DNA of 64,000 nt, from NCBI GenBank assembly GCA_017457955.1, contig JAFTGL010000005.1, positions 62,001 through 126,000 of the forward strand, given 5' to 3'. The translations under genes were made by a program, and so were the position numbers. A model generated the notes under the pieces. That model searched no databases. It saw only the letters and a program-made list of their open reading frames with translations, and was not told where the DNA came from. Source of the stretch: Ruminococcus sp. (GTDB lineage: Bacteria > Bacillota > Clostridia > Oscillospirales > Acutalibacteraceae). Of this stretch, positions 14,606 through 23,832 are shown piece by piece (within the stretch, counting starts at the first letter, position 1; each line of letters starts with the position of its first letter).

Positions 14606-16420
14606 TTAAATTTTATCAATATCTGTAATTTCTTGTATTTTTTCTTCTATTCTTTTTGAAAACTCTTTATTTATTGTTGCTGTAATAAAATCATTATCGT
14701 TTTGGTCACTACTAAGTAATGTTTTAATCAATTTCTGAAAATTACTAATTGTCTCTTTCCGTTCTTCTATAGTCAAATATTCTTTGTCAGTAAAACTTAA
14801 ATCCATAAGTATAAAACACAAATCACGCTTATTCGCATTATCACTTTTTAAATATCTTTGGATGAACAATGCCAATAAGTCTGTATCAAAACATCCAATA
14901 ATCTTCCCACGAAATTCGTAACTATTAATTCCATCAACAAGATTTAAATATCCAACAAATCTATTACGAGGTTCTAATTCATATAGTTTTTTATCAAAGT
15001 TTTCAATATCTTTGTAAATATTATAGGCTTCTTCGTCAATCTGAGCTTTTTCTGCAAATCTACGTCTTTTTGGTTCTTCAATCTGATTTGACAATACTAA
15101 TTTTTTCCTTTTCTCAAACCCATCCTTAATTTTTGAATAATCAACTATACAGGGTAAGGGAATTGAATATTCTTTCATAGTGTGAACTTTTTGTAAAAGA
15201 GAAATAAGTTGATCTCTTATTAATTCACCGTTGTATGCTTTTTGTACAGCCTCAGGTAAACCTATTTCTATGTTCGATTGCTCTAAATCCCAAAAACTAT
15301 ATAAAAGAAATATTTCAACATCACCTAGATTTAAAGGATTAAACTTACTCTGTATTTCATCCAAAAACACTTGTTCATCCCAGATTCCTTTAGTAATCCA
15401 TTTTTGGATAGAATAAAGTTCATATGTACTGCTCCATTTTGAAAAAAGATCTTTAGAGTGAACATCAGAAAAAATGTACCCATATTCTCCCTCCTTATAA
15501 AAACCTCCTTTTACTCCAAATAACATTGCCCCAAACATATAAAACACATTAACTTCTAATCCTAAAGGAACATTAGAATTATGCCATGATGTATAAACAC
15601 GTTCATAATCAGTAATAAACGCTTTTACAGAACGCAGATTTTCGACTTGACTTTCTGTAAATACTTTATGAATTGTTTCGATGTTTGTTTTCAGAAAGTC
15701 TTTATATCCTTCTGTGGTTTCTGTATAACTATTTACAATAGATTCTATTGCATTTTGATAATCGTATTTAATTTGTACAGTACGAGAAACTAATTTCTCT
15801 TTAAACTCTTCGTACTTATTATCTTTATCATTATTATTGGTCGACTTTATTTTATCTTCATCGGCTATTATTATAACTTTTATATTCTTATTCTCTGAGT
15901 AACTGTTTATCGCTCCCATTAGATCAATTCTGTCAATTTTTGAACGCTCAAAGTCATCAAAAAATAGAATTAATTCCTTTTTTATGATTTTATTATCATT
16001 TTCTGAAGTGTTTGCAAAATTGTAACACGATATAAATTTTTCTACGAAAAAGAAATCTTGCCAACGAACTGTTAATGCAGCATTAATACTTTTTGCTATT
16101 TTGAAATGTTCACCTAAGATGGTTGATGTTGTTAACGCAAAATCCTTTACTTTATTTAATTGTTTCTTTAGCTTATCTGGAGTTTTATCGAATCCTCTAC
16201 TGAAAAATACTTTATTTTTAATTTCATTGTGAAACACTTCTATAGAATCTATTCCAAACAATGATATTGAAACAGCAAGATACTCATTACTGTTATTTAA
16301 ATTGGATGCAATATTTTGGATTAAATATGTTTTGCCGCATCCCCATTTACCGGTAACTAAAAGAGCTCCGTTATTTGACTTTTGATTTATATAATCTATT
16401 ATTTCTTGTTTAGTGTCCAT
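14606..16420 (-). CDS. KAP-family P-loop NTPase
   Basis: The 604-residue protein has a Walker A loop GKWGCGKT at 24-31 and a Walker B strand LILFFDDFERS at 150-160, followed by sensor-like IKVIIIADEDKI. The order and the DDFER motif match the KAP P-loop NTPases (STAND-like ATPases). The C-terminal ~380 residues are helical and have no recognised domain; unlike many KAP proteins no membrane helices are obvious inside the NTPase. KAP proteins are frequent in anti-phage islands, some as triggers of abortive infection, so a defence role fits the mobile context but is inferred. The ATG follows aaggag. It stands alone between the methyltransferase remnant and two acetyltransferases. Confidence 0.85.
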   Translation of the reverse strand: MDTKQEIIDYINQKSNNGALLVTGKWGCGKTYLIQNIASNLNNSNEYLAVSISLFGIDSIEVFHNEIKNKVFFSRGFDKTPDKLKKQLNKVKDFALTTSTILGEHFKIAKSINAALTVRWQDFFFVEKFISCYNFANTSENDNKIIKKELILFFDDFERSKIDRIDLMGAINSYSENKNIKVIIIADEDKIKSTNNNDKDNKYEEFKEKLVSRTVQIKYDYQNAIESIVNSYTETTEGYKDFLKTNIETIHKVFTESQVENLRSVKAFITDYERVYTSWHNSNVPLGLEVNVFYMFGAMLFGVKGGFYKEGEYGYIFSDVHSKDLFSKWSSTYELYSIQKWITKGIWDEQVFLDEIQSKFNPLNLGDVEIFLLYSFWDLEQSNIEIGLPEAVQKAYNGELIRDQLISLLQKVHTMKEYSIPLPCIVDYSKIKDGFEKRKKLVLSNQIEEPKRRRFAEKAQIDEEAYNIYKDIENFDKKLYELEPRNRFVGYLNLVDGINSYEFRGKIIGCFDTDLLALFIQRYLKSDNANKRDLCFILMDLSFTDKEYLTIEERKETISNFQKLIKTLLSSDQNDNDFITATINKEFSKRIEEKIQEITDIDKI

Positions 16421-16469
16421 ATCTAACTCCTTGGTTATTGATTTATTACTTATTAATTATCGGTTTAGG

Positions 16470-16922
16470 TCACATTTTTAATAACTTCAAATACTTCCCC
16501 TGTTCGTCCTCGCCGATATAAATAACCTTATCAAAGCCTGATTCCATATATAGTTTTAATGCCGGATAATTATCCAAATCAACTCCGATTGACATTTCGG
16601 TATAGCCTTGTGATTTTGCTTTTTCAGTAATGAAGTCAACCAATTTCTTGTCAATACCTTGCCGTCTATATTCGTATTTTACAATAAGGCGGGAAACGTA
16701 AATACGTAAGTTAGGAATTGTATAATCAGAATCATTCATTTCTTTAACAAGAGAAATCTCGCCAACAAACTCATTATTAATAGTGTAGATATATGTAGTC
16801 CGATTACCTGTTAAAAGCTCATTATAAAACTTTTCCGCAAGCTCACTGTGGCGCTTCATATCCCAAATATTACTACACTTTTGATAATCTGTAATATCTA
16901 ATTTAATTATTTCTGACTTCAT
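16470..16922 (-). CDS. GNAT-family N-acetyltransferase
   Basis: The 150-residue protein shows the GNAT fold order: an acceptor-side helix, TTYIYTINNEFVGEISLVKE, the long strand LRIYVSRLIVKYEYRRQGIDKKL with the acetyl-CoA pyrophosphate motif RRQGI, and then EMSIGVDLDNYPALKLYMESGF. Such enzymes transfer an acetyl group from acetyl-CoA to a small amine or protein N-terminus; the substrate cannot be read from the sequence. It is the last of three nearly contiguous minus-strand genes (two acetyltransferases and a peptidase-like protein), with only 2 bp to the gene upstream, so they are co-transcribed. Confidence 0.88.
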   Translation of the reverse strand: MKSEIIKLDITDYQKCSNIWDMKRHSELAEKFYNELLTGNRTTYIYTINNEFVGEISLVKEMNDSDYTIPNLRIYVSRLIVKYEYRRQGIDKKLVDFITEKAKSQGYTEMSIGVDLDNYPALKLYMESGFDKVIYIGEDEQGKYLKLLKM

Positions 16923-16924
16923 AA

Positions 16925-17398
16925 TTATTCCTCACATAAAGGACACTCAAATATTTCATTATCCACGCTAAAGCCGTTGCGCTGATACCAAGCAATTGAA
17001 TTATCGCTTGGCCATGCAAACAACAACTCGCACTTCTTCTTAATCAAATCACTTTTGATAAAATTCAGAATTTGCGTGCCGATACCTTTGCTACGGTATT
17101 CTTTCTTCGTGTAAACATTGGTTAGATAAGCAATGTATTTCGCATTTCCGTTTGGCTTTGGCAGCTTTGGAATCAAATAAACAAACATTGCTGAAACAAC
17201 AATACCGTTATCTTCGGTAACAATGATTTCATATTCTTTATGAGTACGAAGGAAAGAAACAAATTCTTTAATAAATGCTTCTTTATCGACTCCGTCAAGA
17301 TTATGCTCACCATAGTCGATATCATCTTCTGCTCCGTGTTGCCACTTCATCAGCGCAAGCTCGTTGTAATCTGTTTCTTTAGCAAATCGTATTTTCAT
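16925..17398 (-). CDS. GNAT-family N-acetyltransferase
   Basis: This 157-residue GNAT enzyme has the strand and loop YIAYLTNVYTKKEYRSKGIG, carrying the acetyl-CoA motif YRSKGIG, and the closing WPSDNSIAWYQRNGFS. It is clearly different from the adjacent acetyltransferase, so this is not a recent tandem duplication. The N-terminus (MKIRFAKETDYNELALMKWQ) is typical of enzymes that recognise small molecules. It overlaps nothing, and 4 bp separate it from the peptidase-like gene upstream. Substrate unknown; a resistance or detoxification role is possible but unproven. Confidence 0.88.
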   Translation of the reverse strand: MKIRFAKETDYNELALMKWQHGAEDDIDYGEHNLDGVDKEAFIKEFVSFLRTHKEYEIIVTEDNGIVVSAMFVYLIPKLPKPNGNAKYIAYLTNVYTKKEYRSKGIGTQILNFIKSDLIKKKCELLFAWPSDNSIAWYQRNGFSVDNEIFECPLCEE

Positions 17399-17402
17399 AA
17401 AA

Positions 17403-17885
17403 TCACCTTATCTTTGAAATCGTATCAATAATCTGTGTAAAGAATGAATCGGCGTCGTTGATGTTCTTTGAAAACGGAATATGGATAAAAACCATTATTG
17501 TTTTAAGATTGTTCTGCTGAATATAATTCAGACCGTTATAATAAAGAGAATTACAATATGATGTTCCTGCGTTGTGAGAAATCTTTGCTACTATTCCGTT
17601 TGATTCAAATAGATTTTGTAGTTGCTCACAATCAAAGTCGGTTTCAAAAGAGGTTATTCCGTTCCTTCCGATTGTTTCAATATGCACTTTATTTTTGATA
17701 TTCGGTTTTTGTCCGAAGCTGAAAACATAGTCATATGCACCATCAATAATCTTGTTAATCAGCTTTTCAGAATCCTTCACCTTGTCGTTAGGCAATATCA
17801 GTGAATCAAAATCGTTTGCATATCCGATAAGCTGTTCCGCAGAGCTCCCTCGAAACGCTGTTAGCAATACCTTGGAATTACTCAT
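17403..17885 (-). CDS. pyroglutamyl-peptidase I-like protein (peptidase C15 fold)
   Basis: In this 160-residue protein the opening strand KVLLTAFRGS is followed by YDYVFSFGQKP, HIETIGRNG, SHNAGTSYCNSLYY and MVFIHIPF. These align with the pyrrolidone-carboxylate peptidase signature in which the cysteine of NxAGTxxCN is the nucleophile and the histidine of the last block completes the triad. Standard enzymes are about 200-215 residues, so this is a short divergent member, missing much of the region that binds the pyroglutamyl ring. It might remove N-terminal pyroglutamate or act on another amide. It heads a three-gene operon with two acetyltransferases. Confidence 0.75.
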   Translation of the reverse strand: MSNSKVLLTAFRGSSAEQLIGYANDFDSLILPNDKVKDSEKLINKIIDGAYDYVFSFGQKPNIKNKVHIETIGRNGITSFETDFDCEQLQNLFESNGIVAKISHNAGTSYCNSLYYNGLNYIQQNNLKTIMVFIHIPFSKNINDADSFFTQIIDTISKIR

Positions 17886-17905
17886 TTATATTCACCAAAG
17901 TATAT

Positions 17906-18763
17906 TTAGTTGTTATCTTCATCACTACTCGCAACGCCCTCTATCATTCCCGTAACGACCTCATTCAGCCTTGCGTCGTTATCAGAGGTGATAACAGGCT
18001 TGCCTGTTTGCGCTTCGATATTTTTTCTTGCATCACCTGCAATTTTGCCGCCGCTTTGGGCAACTTCTCTGTTTTCCTTCAAGCCGTAAGGATTATGTGT
18101 TTTGGTAAGCTCGGTTGTAGTCGCCTCGGCAAGCATATTCAACGCGAGCTCAAGCGTACTCATATTATCACGGAGATTTTCCTTTTTAAGTCCTTTGAGA
18201 TTTTTATACTGGCGTGTCGTCATACCCGACCAAGCCTTAGTAACTTCATCCGTCAGAATAGCGTATTCCTGCCCTTTCTCAACGCCGTGAGCCTGCCACT
18301 GATCGGTTAGCTCCTTGCGGGCGCGGATCGTCTGTAATCGCTGGTTGATCCAATCGGCAGGATAACCTTTCTTAGCGTAGGTTTCCAATGCTCTTTCTAT
18401 TGTTATTTCGGGATCGATTATTTCTTCTATTCGCTCGCTGCCGACCTGCGCCAACCACATTTTGAATGGCTCAGCTTTTTTTGATGGGATAGATTGAATA
18501 ATACGGAGAATACCTTTTGTATCGGCGGCGTTAATCTTTCTGTATTTGCCGTCGGCAGTCATCATTCGAACAGGGGTACAAATTGTACCCCACTTGGAAT
18601 TCAGCTCGGCATCACGGTTTCTCATTTTTTTTATGTATTGTTTGACGTCTTTGCTTTCGGATAAAACCTCTACCACGTCGGAAACCGAAAAATACCACTC
18701 TTCTTTTTCTTCGTCCCACGCTGTTCTGATAGGTTGGTTTTCAAATTTTTTTATGTTATCCAC
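17906..18763 (-). CDS. BRO-N domain protein, DinD/antirepressor-like
   Basis: Translation starts at GTG 9 nt after aggag. The 285-residue protein begins with a BRO-N domain (about 1-110: IRTAWDEEKEEWYFSVSDVV, KQYIKKMRNRD, INAADTKGILRIIQSIPSKK), which is found in phage antirepressors and baculovirus BRO proteins and binds DNA. The C-terminal part (GYPADWINQRLQTIRARKEL, TRQYKNLKGLKKENLRDNM, then SGGKIAGDARKNIE) matches the extension of DinD-like proteins, which are DNA-damage inducible in some bacteria. It may link the element's behaviour to host stress. It is transcribed away from the regulatory region 18.85-19.2 kb. Confidence 0.85.
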   Translation of the reverse strand: MDNIKKFENQPIRTAWDEEKEEWYFSVSDVVEVLSESKDVKQYIKKMRNRDAELNSKWGTICTPVRMMTADGKYRKINAADTKGILRIIQSIPSKKAEPFKMWLAQVGSERIEEIIDPEITIERALETYAKKGYPADWINQRLQTIRARKELTDQWQAHGVEKGQEYAILTDEVTKAWSGMTTRQYKNLKGLKKENLRDNMSTLELALNMLAEATTTELTKTHNPYGLKENREVAQSGGKIAGDARKNIEAQTGKPVITSDNDARLNEVVTGMIEGVASSDEDNN

Positions 18764-18845
18764 TTATCCCACTCCTGACAATAACCATCTAGTATTTTAA
18801 CCCAAATCCATTCTACCACGAAACCGACATATTGGCAACCGCATT

Positions 18846-18923
18846 TTGCAGGAATTAGGGTGTCCCTAACAAGCGTGTTTTTCTCGGTAGGAGTAAAAAC
18901 GCACTGCTTGTTTAGACGTGACA
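18846..18923 (-). repeat. paired hairpin motif, copy A
   Basis: Read on the minus strand it has ctaaacaagcag, then a hairpin with arms gttttt and aaaaac around an actcct-containing loop, then a second hairpin ttaggg-aca-ccctaa. About three quarters of its bases match copy B (19636-19712) on the plus strand. Some stem bases differ in compensating pairs. Confidence 0.65.
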
Positions 18924-18958
18924 TCATCTCGCCGTCGCAATATGTCGAACGATTTTAA

Positions 18959-18987
18959 TTGACAACTAAACTGTCACCGGATATAAT
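18959..18987 (+). promoter_or_regulatory. consensus sigma-A promoter with palindromic operators
   Basis: Perfect TTGACA (18959-18964), 17-nt spacer and perfect TATAAT (18982-18987). An inverted repeat tgaca-7-tgtca overlaps the -35, and two TGTACA palindromes flank the predicted start at about 18994. Such a strong promoter with symmetric sites implies repression. Confidence 0.85.
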
Positions 18988-18993
18988 TATAAC

Positions 18994-19206
18994 TGTACAC
19001 AGAATGTACACTTAAAAACTGAATAATCCATGTGATTAAAGAGCTGAATAAGCAAAGATCATCTTGCTTACACTACAACAAGCACTTTAAATTATCAAAA
19101 AGAGGATGGAATAATTTAAAGTCAAGTTATATAAGGCTTCTTATACCAAGGGGATAGTTTACCCTTTTACGTATGAGAACGAGCCTTATTATAACTTGGC
19201 TTTTTG
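18994..19206 (+). ncRNA. structured leader or small RNA ending in a long hairpin
   Basis: The predicted transcript has a small stem (taagcaa/ttgctta near 19030-19055). It then has an extended hairpin from 19121 to 19200: outer helix caagttat/ataacttg continuing through aaggct/agcctt, inner helices cttatac/gtatgag and aaggg/cccttt. A TTTTTG tract follows. It has the architecture of an attenuator or a terminated small RNA upstream of the 19272 gene. No match to a named RNA family is claimed. Confidence 0.6.
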
Positions 19207-19271
19207 TTGTGTAATAATATAAAACTAAACACAAAACAGTCACTTCAATCTGTGACGGAAAGGAAGAACTT

Positions 19272-19580
19272 ATGACTAAAGGACAACTAATTGTTGCTAT
19301 GACATTGGGTAAAGCCAACCGCGAGGGGTATCCGAAGCTTAAGGAAAATCATCCTTTTTTCGGAAGGTTAAAAGCATTAATGGTCGGGAAACACTATTGG
19401 ATGGGAACAGCTACAGACTTACTTACCGAAATGAATGACACCAACACACCGCCGAATACCGTTACTAAACTACTCAATAAGTATTCTCTTGAATTGTATT
19501 GCAGTGACGGTATTGATGTAAGTTTTCGACGGACAAACCGAAGAAGAATCATTGAGCTTTATAACAAAAAGCAGTCCTGA
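19272..19580 (+). CDS. small protein resembling the C-terminal module of mobile-element replication proteins
   Basis: The ATG follows ggaaaggaag. The 102-residue product contains PFFGRLKALMVGKHYWMGTA, TDLLTEMNDTNTPPNTVTKLLNKY and a C-terminal GIDVSFRRTNRRRIIELYNK. The middle part resembles the winged-helix-like tail of element-encoded primase/ATPase proteins (pattern W-GTATxLL...N), but the catalytic part of such proteins is absent, so it is a stand-alone module or a remnant. It lies between two copies of a structured repeat and downstream of a strong attenuator-like RNA, suggesting a regulatory or DNA-binding role in the element. Function unknown. Confidence 0.65.
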   Translation: MTKGQLIVAMTLGKANREGYPKLKENHPFFGRLKALMVGKHYWMGTATDLLTEMNDTNTPPNTVTKLLNKYSLELYCSDGIDVSFRRTNRRRIIELYNKKQS

Positions 19581-19635
19581 TTTAGCAATTGTATGACAGA
19601 TGTGTTGACAGTTATTGTAAATAGATTTACTGTCA

Positions 19636-19712
19636 TGTCACATCTAAACAAGCAGACTGTTTTTACTCCTGCGAGAGAAAAACAGTAAAAACTTAGGAAC
19701 ACCTAAAACCTG
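19636..19712 (+). repeat. paired hairpin motif, copy B
   Basis: Plus-strand copy of the motif at 18846-18923: ctaaacaagcag, hairpin ctgttttt/aaaaacag around actcctgcgagag, then ttagg-aaca-cctaa. It lies upstream of tnpW. The preceding 19592-19647 also folds (agatgtg...gacagt with actgtc...cacatct). Confidence 0.65.
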
Positions 19713-19750
19713 TACAGAAAAACTAAATCATAAAAGGAAAGTGACAGTTT

Positions 19751-20011
19751 ATGTTTTACACCGATGATAACGACAATATACTCAATATCCGCACAGAGTT
19801 AACCGATGCATTTGACAAACTCTATGACGAACTTGATAAGATGACACCTGAAGAACGAATAGCTTGGTATGCCAGAGGGATGTATATCAAACCTTTGAAG
19901 TACACGCAGAAGATTGATAACACAACCTACATTATCCGTACTACCTTTAATGAGAATTCAACATCAACTATTTACGACACAGTTGAAAGAATAACATCAA
20001 AATATATATAA
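19751..20011 (+). CDS. tnpW: transposon-encoded protein TnpW
   Basis: The 86-residue protein has a C-terminal half KIDNTTYIIRTTFNENSTST followed by DTVERI. This matches the TnpW family pattern of TTYxVRxxFxxxSxxTxxDKxxRLI that accompanies clostridial serine recombinases and relaxases. The N-terminal half is acidic (MFYTDDNDNILNIRTELTDAF), longer than in minimal TnpW proteins. The ATG follows aaaagga. It lies immediately upstream of the recombinase on the same strand but before the recombinase's own promoter. Molecular function is not established in the family. Confidence 0.75.
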   Translation: MFYTDDNDNILNIRTELTDAFDKLYDELDKMTPEERIAWYARGMYIKPLKYTQKIDNTTYIIRTTFNENSTSTIYDTVERITSKYI

Positions 20012-20028
20012 TTTAGCAATTTAAAGTG

Positions 20029-20057
20029 TTGAATTTCGCAGAAAGATATGTTATAAT
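20029..20057 (+). promoter_or_regulatory. recombinase promoter
   Basis: TTGAAT (20029-20034), 17-nt spacer, TATAAT (20052-20057) with TG one base upstream, giving an extended -10. The inverted-repeat partner 20065-20087 begins at the expected transcription start. Confidence 0.8.
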
Positions 20058-20059
20058 AG

Positions 20060-21772
<1,713 letters not shown>

Positions 21773-21777
21773 CCAAA

Positions 21778-21811
21778 AAACTACGGCATAGCATAAAGCC
21801 GTGCCGTAGTT
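21778..21811 (+). terminator. hairpin after the recombinase
   Basis: A 10-bp stem (aactacggca at 21778-21787 with tgccgtagtt) with a 13-nt loop follows the stop codon. There is only a weak T tract, so termination strength is uncertain. Confidence 0.6.
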
Positions 21812-21824
21812 AAATACATAAGAT

Positions 21825-21889
21825 TTTACAAGAGCCGCCCGTTAGGGTGTAACTTCCTTACGAAGCACACCCTAAAGCGTCCGCTTTTT
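21825..21889 (-). repeat. right end of island: structured inverted repeat
   Basis: Inverted counterpart of 4661-4721. The loop core aacttccttacgaag and outer cgtccgcttttt are conserved, while the stem arms here are ttagggtgt and acaccctaa. Stem bases differ from the left end but still pair. Confidence 0.75.
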
Positions 21890-21911
21890 GTATTCATCAC
21901 GTATGAAACTA

Positions 21912-21943
21912 TTGACACATATGCCCTGCCGTGCTAATATAAT
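21912..21943 (+). promoter_or_regulatory. promoter of the riboswitch-ribU unit
   Basis: TTGACA at 21912-21917 with TAATAT at 21935-21940 (17-nt spacer, upstream TG) or TATAAT at 21938-21943 (20-nt spacer). It lies immediately outside the island end. Confidence 0.65.
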
Positions 21944-21971
21944 AGTGTCAGGTGACTGACCAACTGAATAT

Positions 21972-22086
21972 ATCTTCGGGGTAGGGTGAGATTCCCGACC
22001 GGCAGTATAGTCTGCGAGCTGTTGTCGCAAACAGCATGATACGGTGTGATTCCGTAACCGACGGTAAAGTCCGGATGAGAGAAGAT
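21972..22086 (+). promoter_or_regulatory. FMN riboswitch (RFN element)
   Basis: The conserved RFN blocks are present in order: atcttcgggg, agggtgagattcccgacc, ggcagtatagtctgcgagc, a variable hairpin, ggtgtgattccgtaaccgac, ggtaaagtccggatgagaga, agat closing with the first block. This aptamer binds flavin mononucleotide and represses riboflavin uptake or synthesis genes. Here it precedes an intrinsic terminator and then ribU. Confidence 0.97.
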
Positions 22087-22101
22087 GTGATAGCTTGAAC
22101 T

Positions 22102-22133
22102 GCTCCGTAGGTACCCGAACCTGCGGAGCTTTT
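22102..22133 (+). terminator. riboswitch expression-platform terminator
   Basis: gctccgtaggt pairs with acctgcggagc (one mismatch), followed by TTTT. It starts 15 nt after the aptamer, so FMN binding would favour its formation and stop transcription before ribU. Confidence 0.85.
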
Positions 22134-22140
22134 GTTCATC

Positions 22141-22344
22141 CTAAATCCCAATCATGTCTTGCATGCTTTTATACTAATTTTTAATAAAACAGATTAAACA
22201 GATGTTAACGGATAATTTCGTAGAACGAGGCGGACGACGCGGGCATACTGGCGTATGTCAAGGAGTCCAACAAAGTTATACGGAATTAGACGTAACAGAT
22301 GTTAAGCTGTTTTTTAGAAATTTGTATTATGCAAAGGAGTCAAA
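22141..22344 (+). other. long untranslated stretch between riboswitch terminator and ribU
   Basis: No convincing gene is present. The stretch carries the direct repeat acagatgttaa at about 22195 and 22297. Between the copies is a GC-rich block with a short dyad (gcatactggcgtatgt). Its origin is unclear; a small dispersed intergenic repeat is possible. Confidence 0.4.
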
Positions 22345-22956
22345 ATGTCAACCGCAAAGAAATCAAGCTCGTACCGCCTGCGTATGCTCACCACCACCGC
22401 CATGCTCGGCGCGATGGCAGGACTGCTCATGCTGATCGAAATTCCGCTGGGCTTCATCGCTCCGTCGTTCTACAAGATCGACCTCAGCGAGGTTCCCGTG
22501 ATGATCGGCACCTTCGCCTTCGGCCCCGTACAGGGTATCGTGATCGAGCTGATCAAGATCGGCGTCAAGCTGATTCTCAAGGGCACCTCGACCGGCTTTG
22601 TCGGCGAGCTTGCCAACTTCATCATCGGCACCGCAATGGTCATCCCCGCAGGCATCATCTATAAGCTCCGCAGAACCAAAAAACACGCGATCATCGGCAT
22701 GGCGGTCTCCACCGTCGTGATGGCGGTCGTCGGCGTGTTCCTCAACGCTTACGTCATGATCCCGATGTACACGAAGTTCATGCCGATCGAGCAGATTGTG
22801 GAAGCGGGCAAGGCGATCATCCCGTGGGTCAACGATACCTTCACCTTCTGCCTGTTCTGCGTACTGCCGTTCAACCTGATCAAAGGCATCCTCGTATCCG
22901 TCATCGTCGCGATCATCTACAAACCCCTCTCACGGCTGATCCGCAAGGGGATCTGA
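22345..22956 (+). CDS. ribU: riboflavin ECF transporter S component RibU
   Basis: The 203-residue integral membrane protein has about six hydrophobic segments. Landmarks of RibU are present: an N-terminal LRMLTTTAMLGAMAGLLM helix, FYKIDLSEVPVMIGTFAFGP, KGTSTGFVGELANFI and NAYVMIPMYTKFMP. RibU binds riboflavin with high affinity and works with a shared ECF energising module (EcfA, EcfA', EcfT) encoded elsewhere. The FMN riboswitch upstream independently supports a flavin substrate. The ATG follows caaaggag. It is the first functional host gene after the island's right end and is followed closely by a DUF1275 membrane protein that may be co-transcribed. Confidence 0.95.
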   Translation: MSTAKKSSSYRLRMLTTTAMLGAMAGLLMLIEIPLGFIAPSFYKIDLSEVPVMIGTFAFGPVQGIVIELIKIGVKLILKGTSTGFVGELANFIIGTAMVIPAGIIYKLRRTKKHAIIGMAVSTVVMAVVGVFLNAYVMIPMYTKFMPIEQIVEAGKAIIPWVNDTFTFCLFCVLPFNLIKGILVSVIVAIIYKPLSRLIRKGI

Positions 22957-22987
22957 TCTCCTCGCTGAGAGGAAAGGAGCGTTTCAC

Positions 22988-23707
22988 TTGCAAAGGCACA
23001 AGCTCTCAAATGAATATCTGGAATGTGAACAGCGGTGGGTCTACTGGCTGCTGATCACGGCCGCGGGATGGTTCGGCGCGTATACCTTTATCCTGCGCGG
23101 AGGCGTTTTCTGCAACGCCCAGACCGCAAACGTCGTCCTCTTCGCGATAGCGCTGGGACAGCAAAGGTGGCTCGACGCTTTGTATCTGCTCATTCCGATC
23201 GGCGCCTACTTTCTCGGCGCGTTCGTCTCGGAACTGCTCGGCAAGACCGTCAAGCGCTTTCGCCTGCTGAGATGGGACACCATCCTGATCGGGATCGAGA
23301 TCCTTGCCGTTATCGCTCTCGGCTTTCTGCCGAAAGAAGCGCCCGACCAGATTTGTCAGATAACGCTGAATTTCATCTGCTCCATGCAGTTCAACACCTT
23401 CCGTCAGGTCAAGGGGATCCCTGCGGCGACCACCTTCGTGACCAATCATATCCGTCAGGTCGGCTCACACCTCGCAAAATATCTCCGCCACCGCGACAAA
23501 GACTCGCAGGAAAGGCTGCTGATCCACGGCACGCTGATCCTGTTCTTCGCCCTCGGCGCAGTACTCGGCGCGATCGGCTGTACGCTGTTCGGCTACTACT
23601 CCATCTGGGGCAGCGCCGCTGTTTTATTGGTGATCTTTATTCGCCTTGCGATTGCCGACCGCTCCTATGAAAAAGAACTGCTCAGCCGTGTTCCGCACGG
23701 GCACTGA
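22988..23707 (+). CDS. DUF1275/YoaK-family membrane protein
   Basis: The start is TTG, supported by ggaaaggag 9 nt upstream; no better start lies nearby. The 239-residue product has six probable transmembrane segments and the YoaK family blocks FGAYTFILRGGVFCNAQTAN, NFICSMQFNTFRQVKG and TTFVTNHIRQVGSHL. Function in the family is not established; it is a predicted small permease-like membrane protein. It follows ribU by 31 bp and is followed by an intrinsic terminator, so the FMN riboswitch probably controls both. That would suggest a link to flavin or flavin-derived metabolites, an inference from position only. Confidence 0.85.
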   Translation: MQRHKLSNEYLECEQRWVYWLLITAAGWFGAYTFILRGGVFCNAQTANVVLFAIALGQQRWLDALYLLIPIGAYFLGAFVSELLGKTVKRFRLLRWDTILIGIEILAVIALGFLPKEAPDQICQITLNFICSMQFNTFRQVKGIPAATTFVTNHIRQVGSHLAKYLRHRDKDSQERLLIHGTLILFFALGAVLGAIGCTLFGYYSIWGSAAVLLVIFIRLAIADRSYEKELLSRVPHGH

Positions 23708-23755
23708 CAAGACGCACGGGGACTGTAACGAACCGTTTCTTATCCAATAAAAGAC

Positions 23756-23789
23756 CGCTCCCCTGATACGCGTTTGTATCAGGGGAGCG
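23756..23789 (+). terminator. terminator of the ribU unit
   Basis: A 14-bp stem (cgctcccctgatac with its complement gtatcaggggagcg) with a 6-nt loop, followed by an AT-rich, weak T tract. Confidence 0.8.
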
Positions 23790-23832
23790 ATTAGTTTATA
23801 GGAAAACCTTCCAAAAGGAATAAGCGGTTTAA

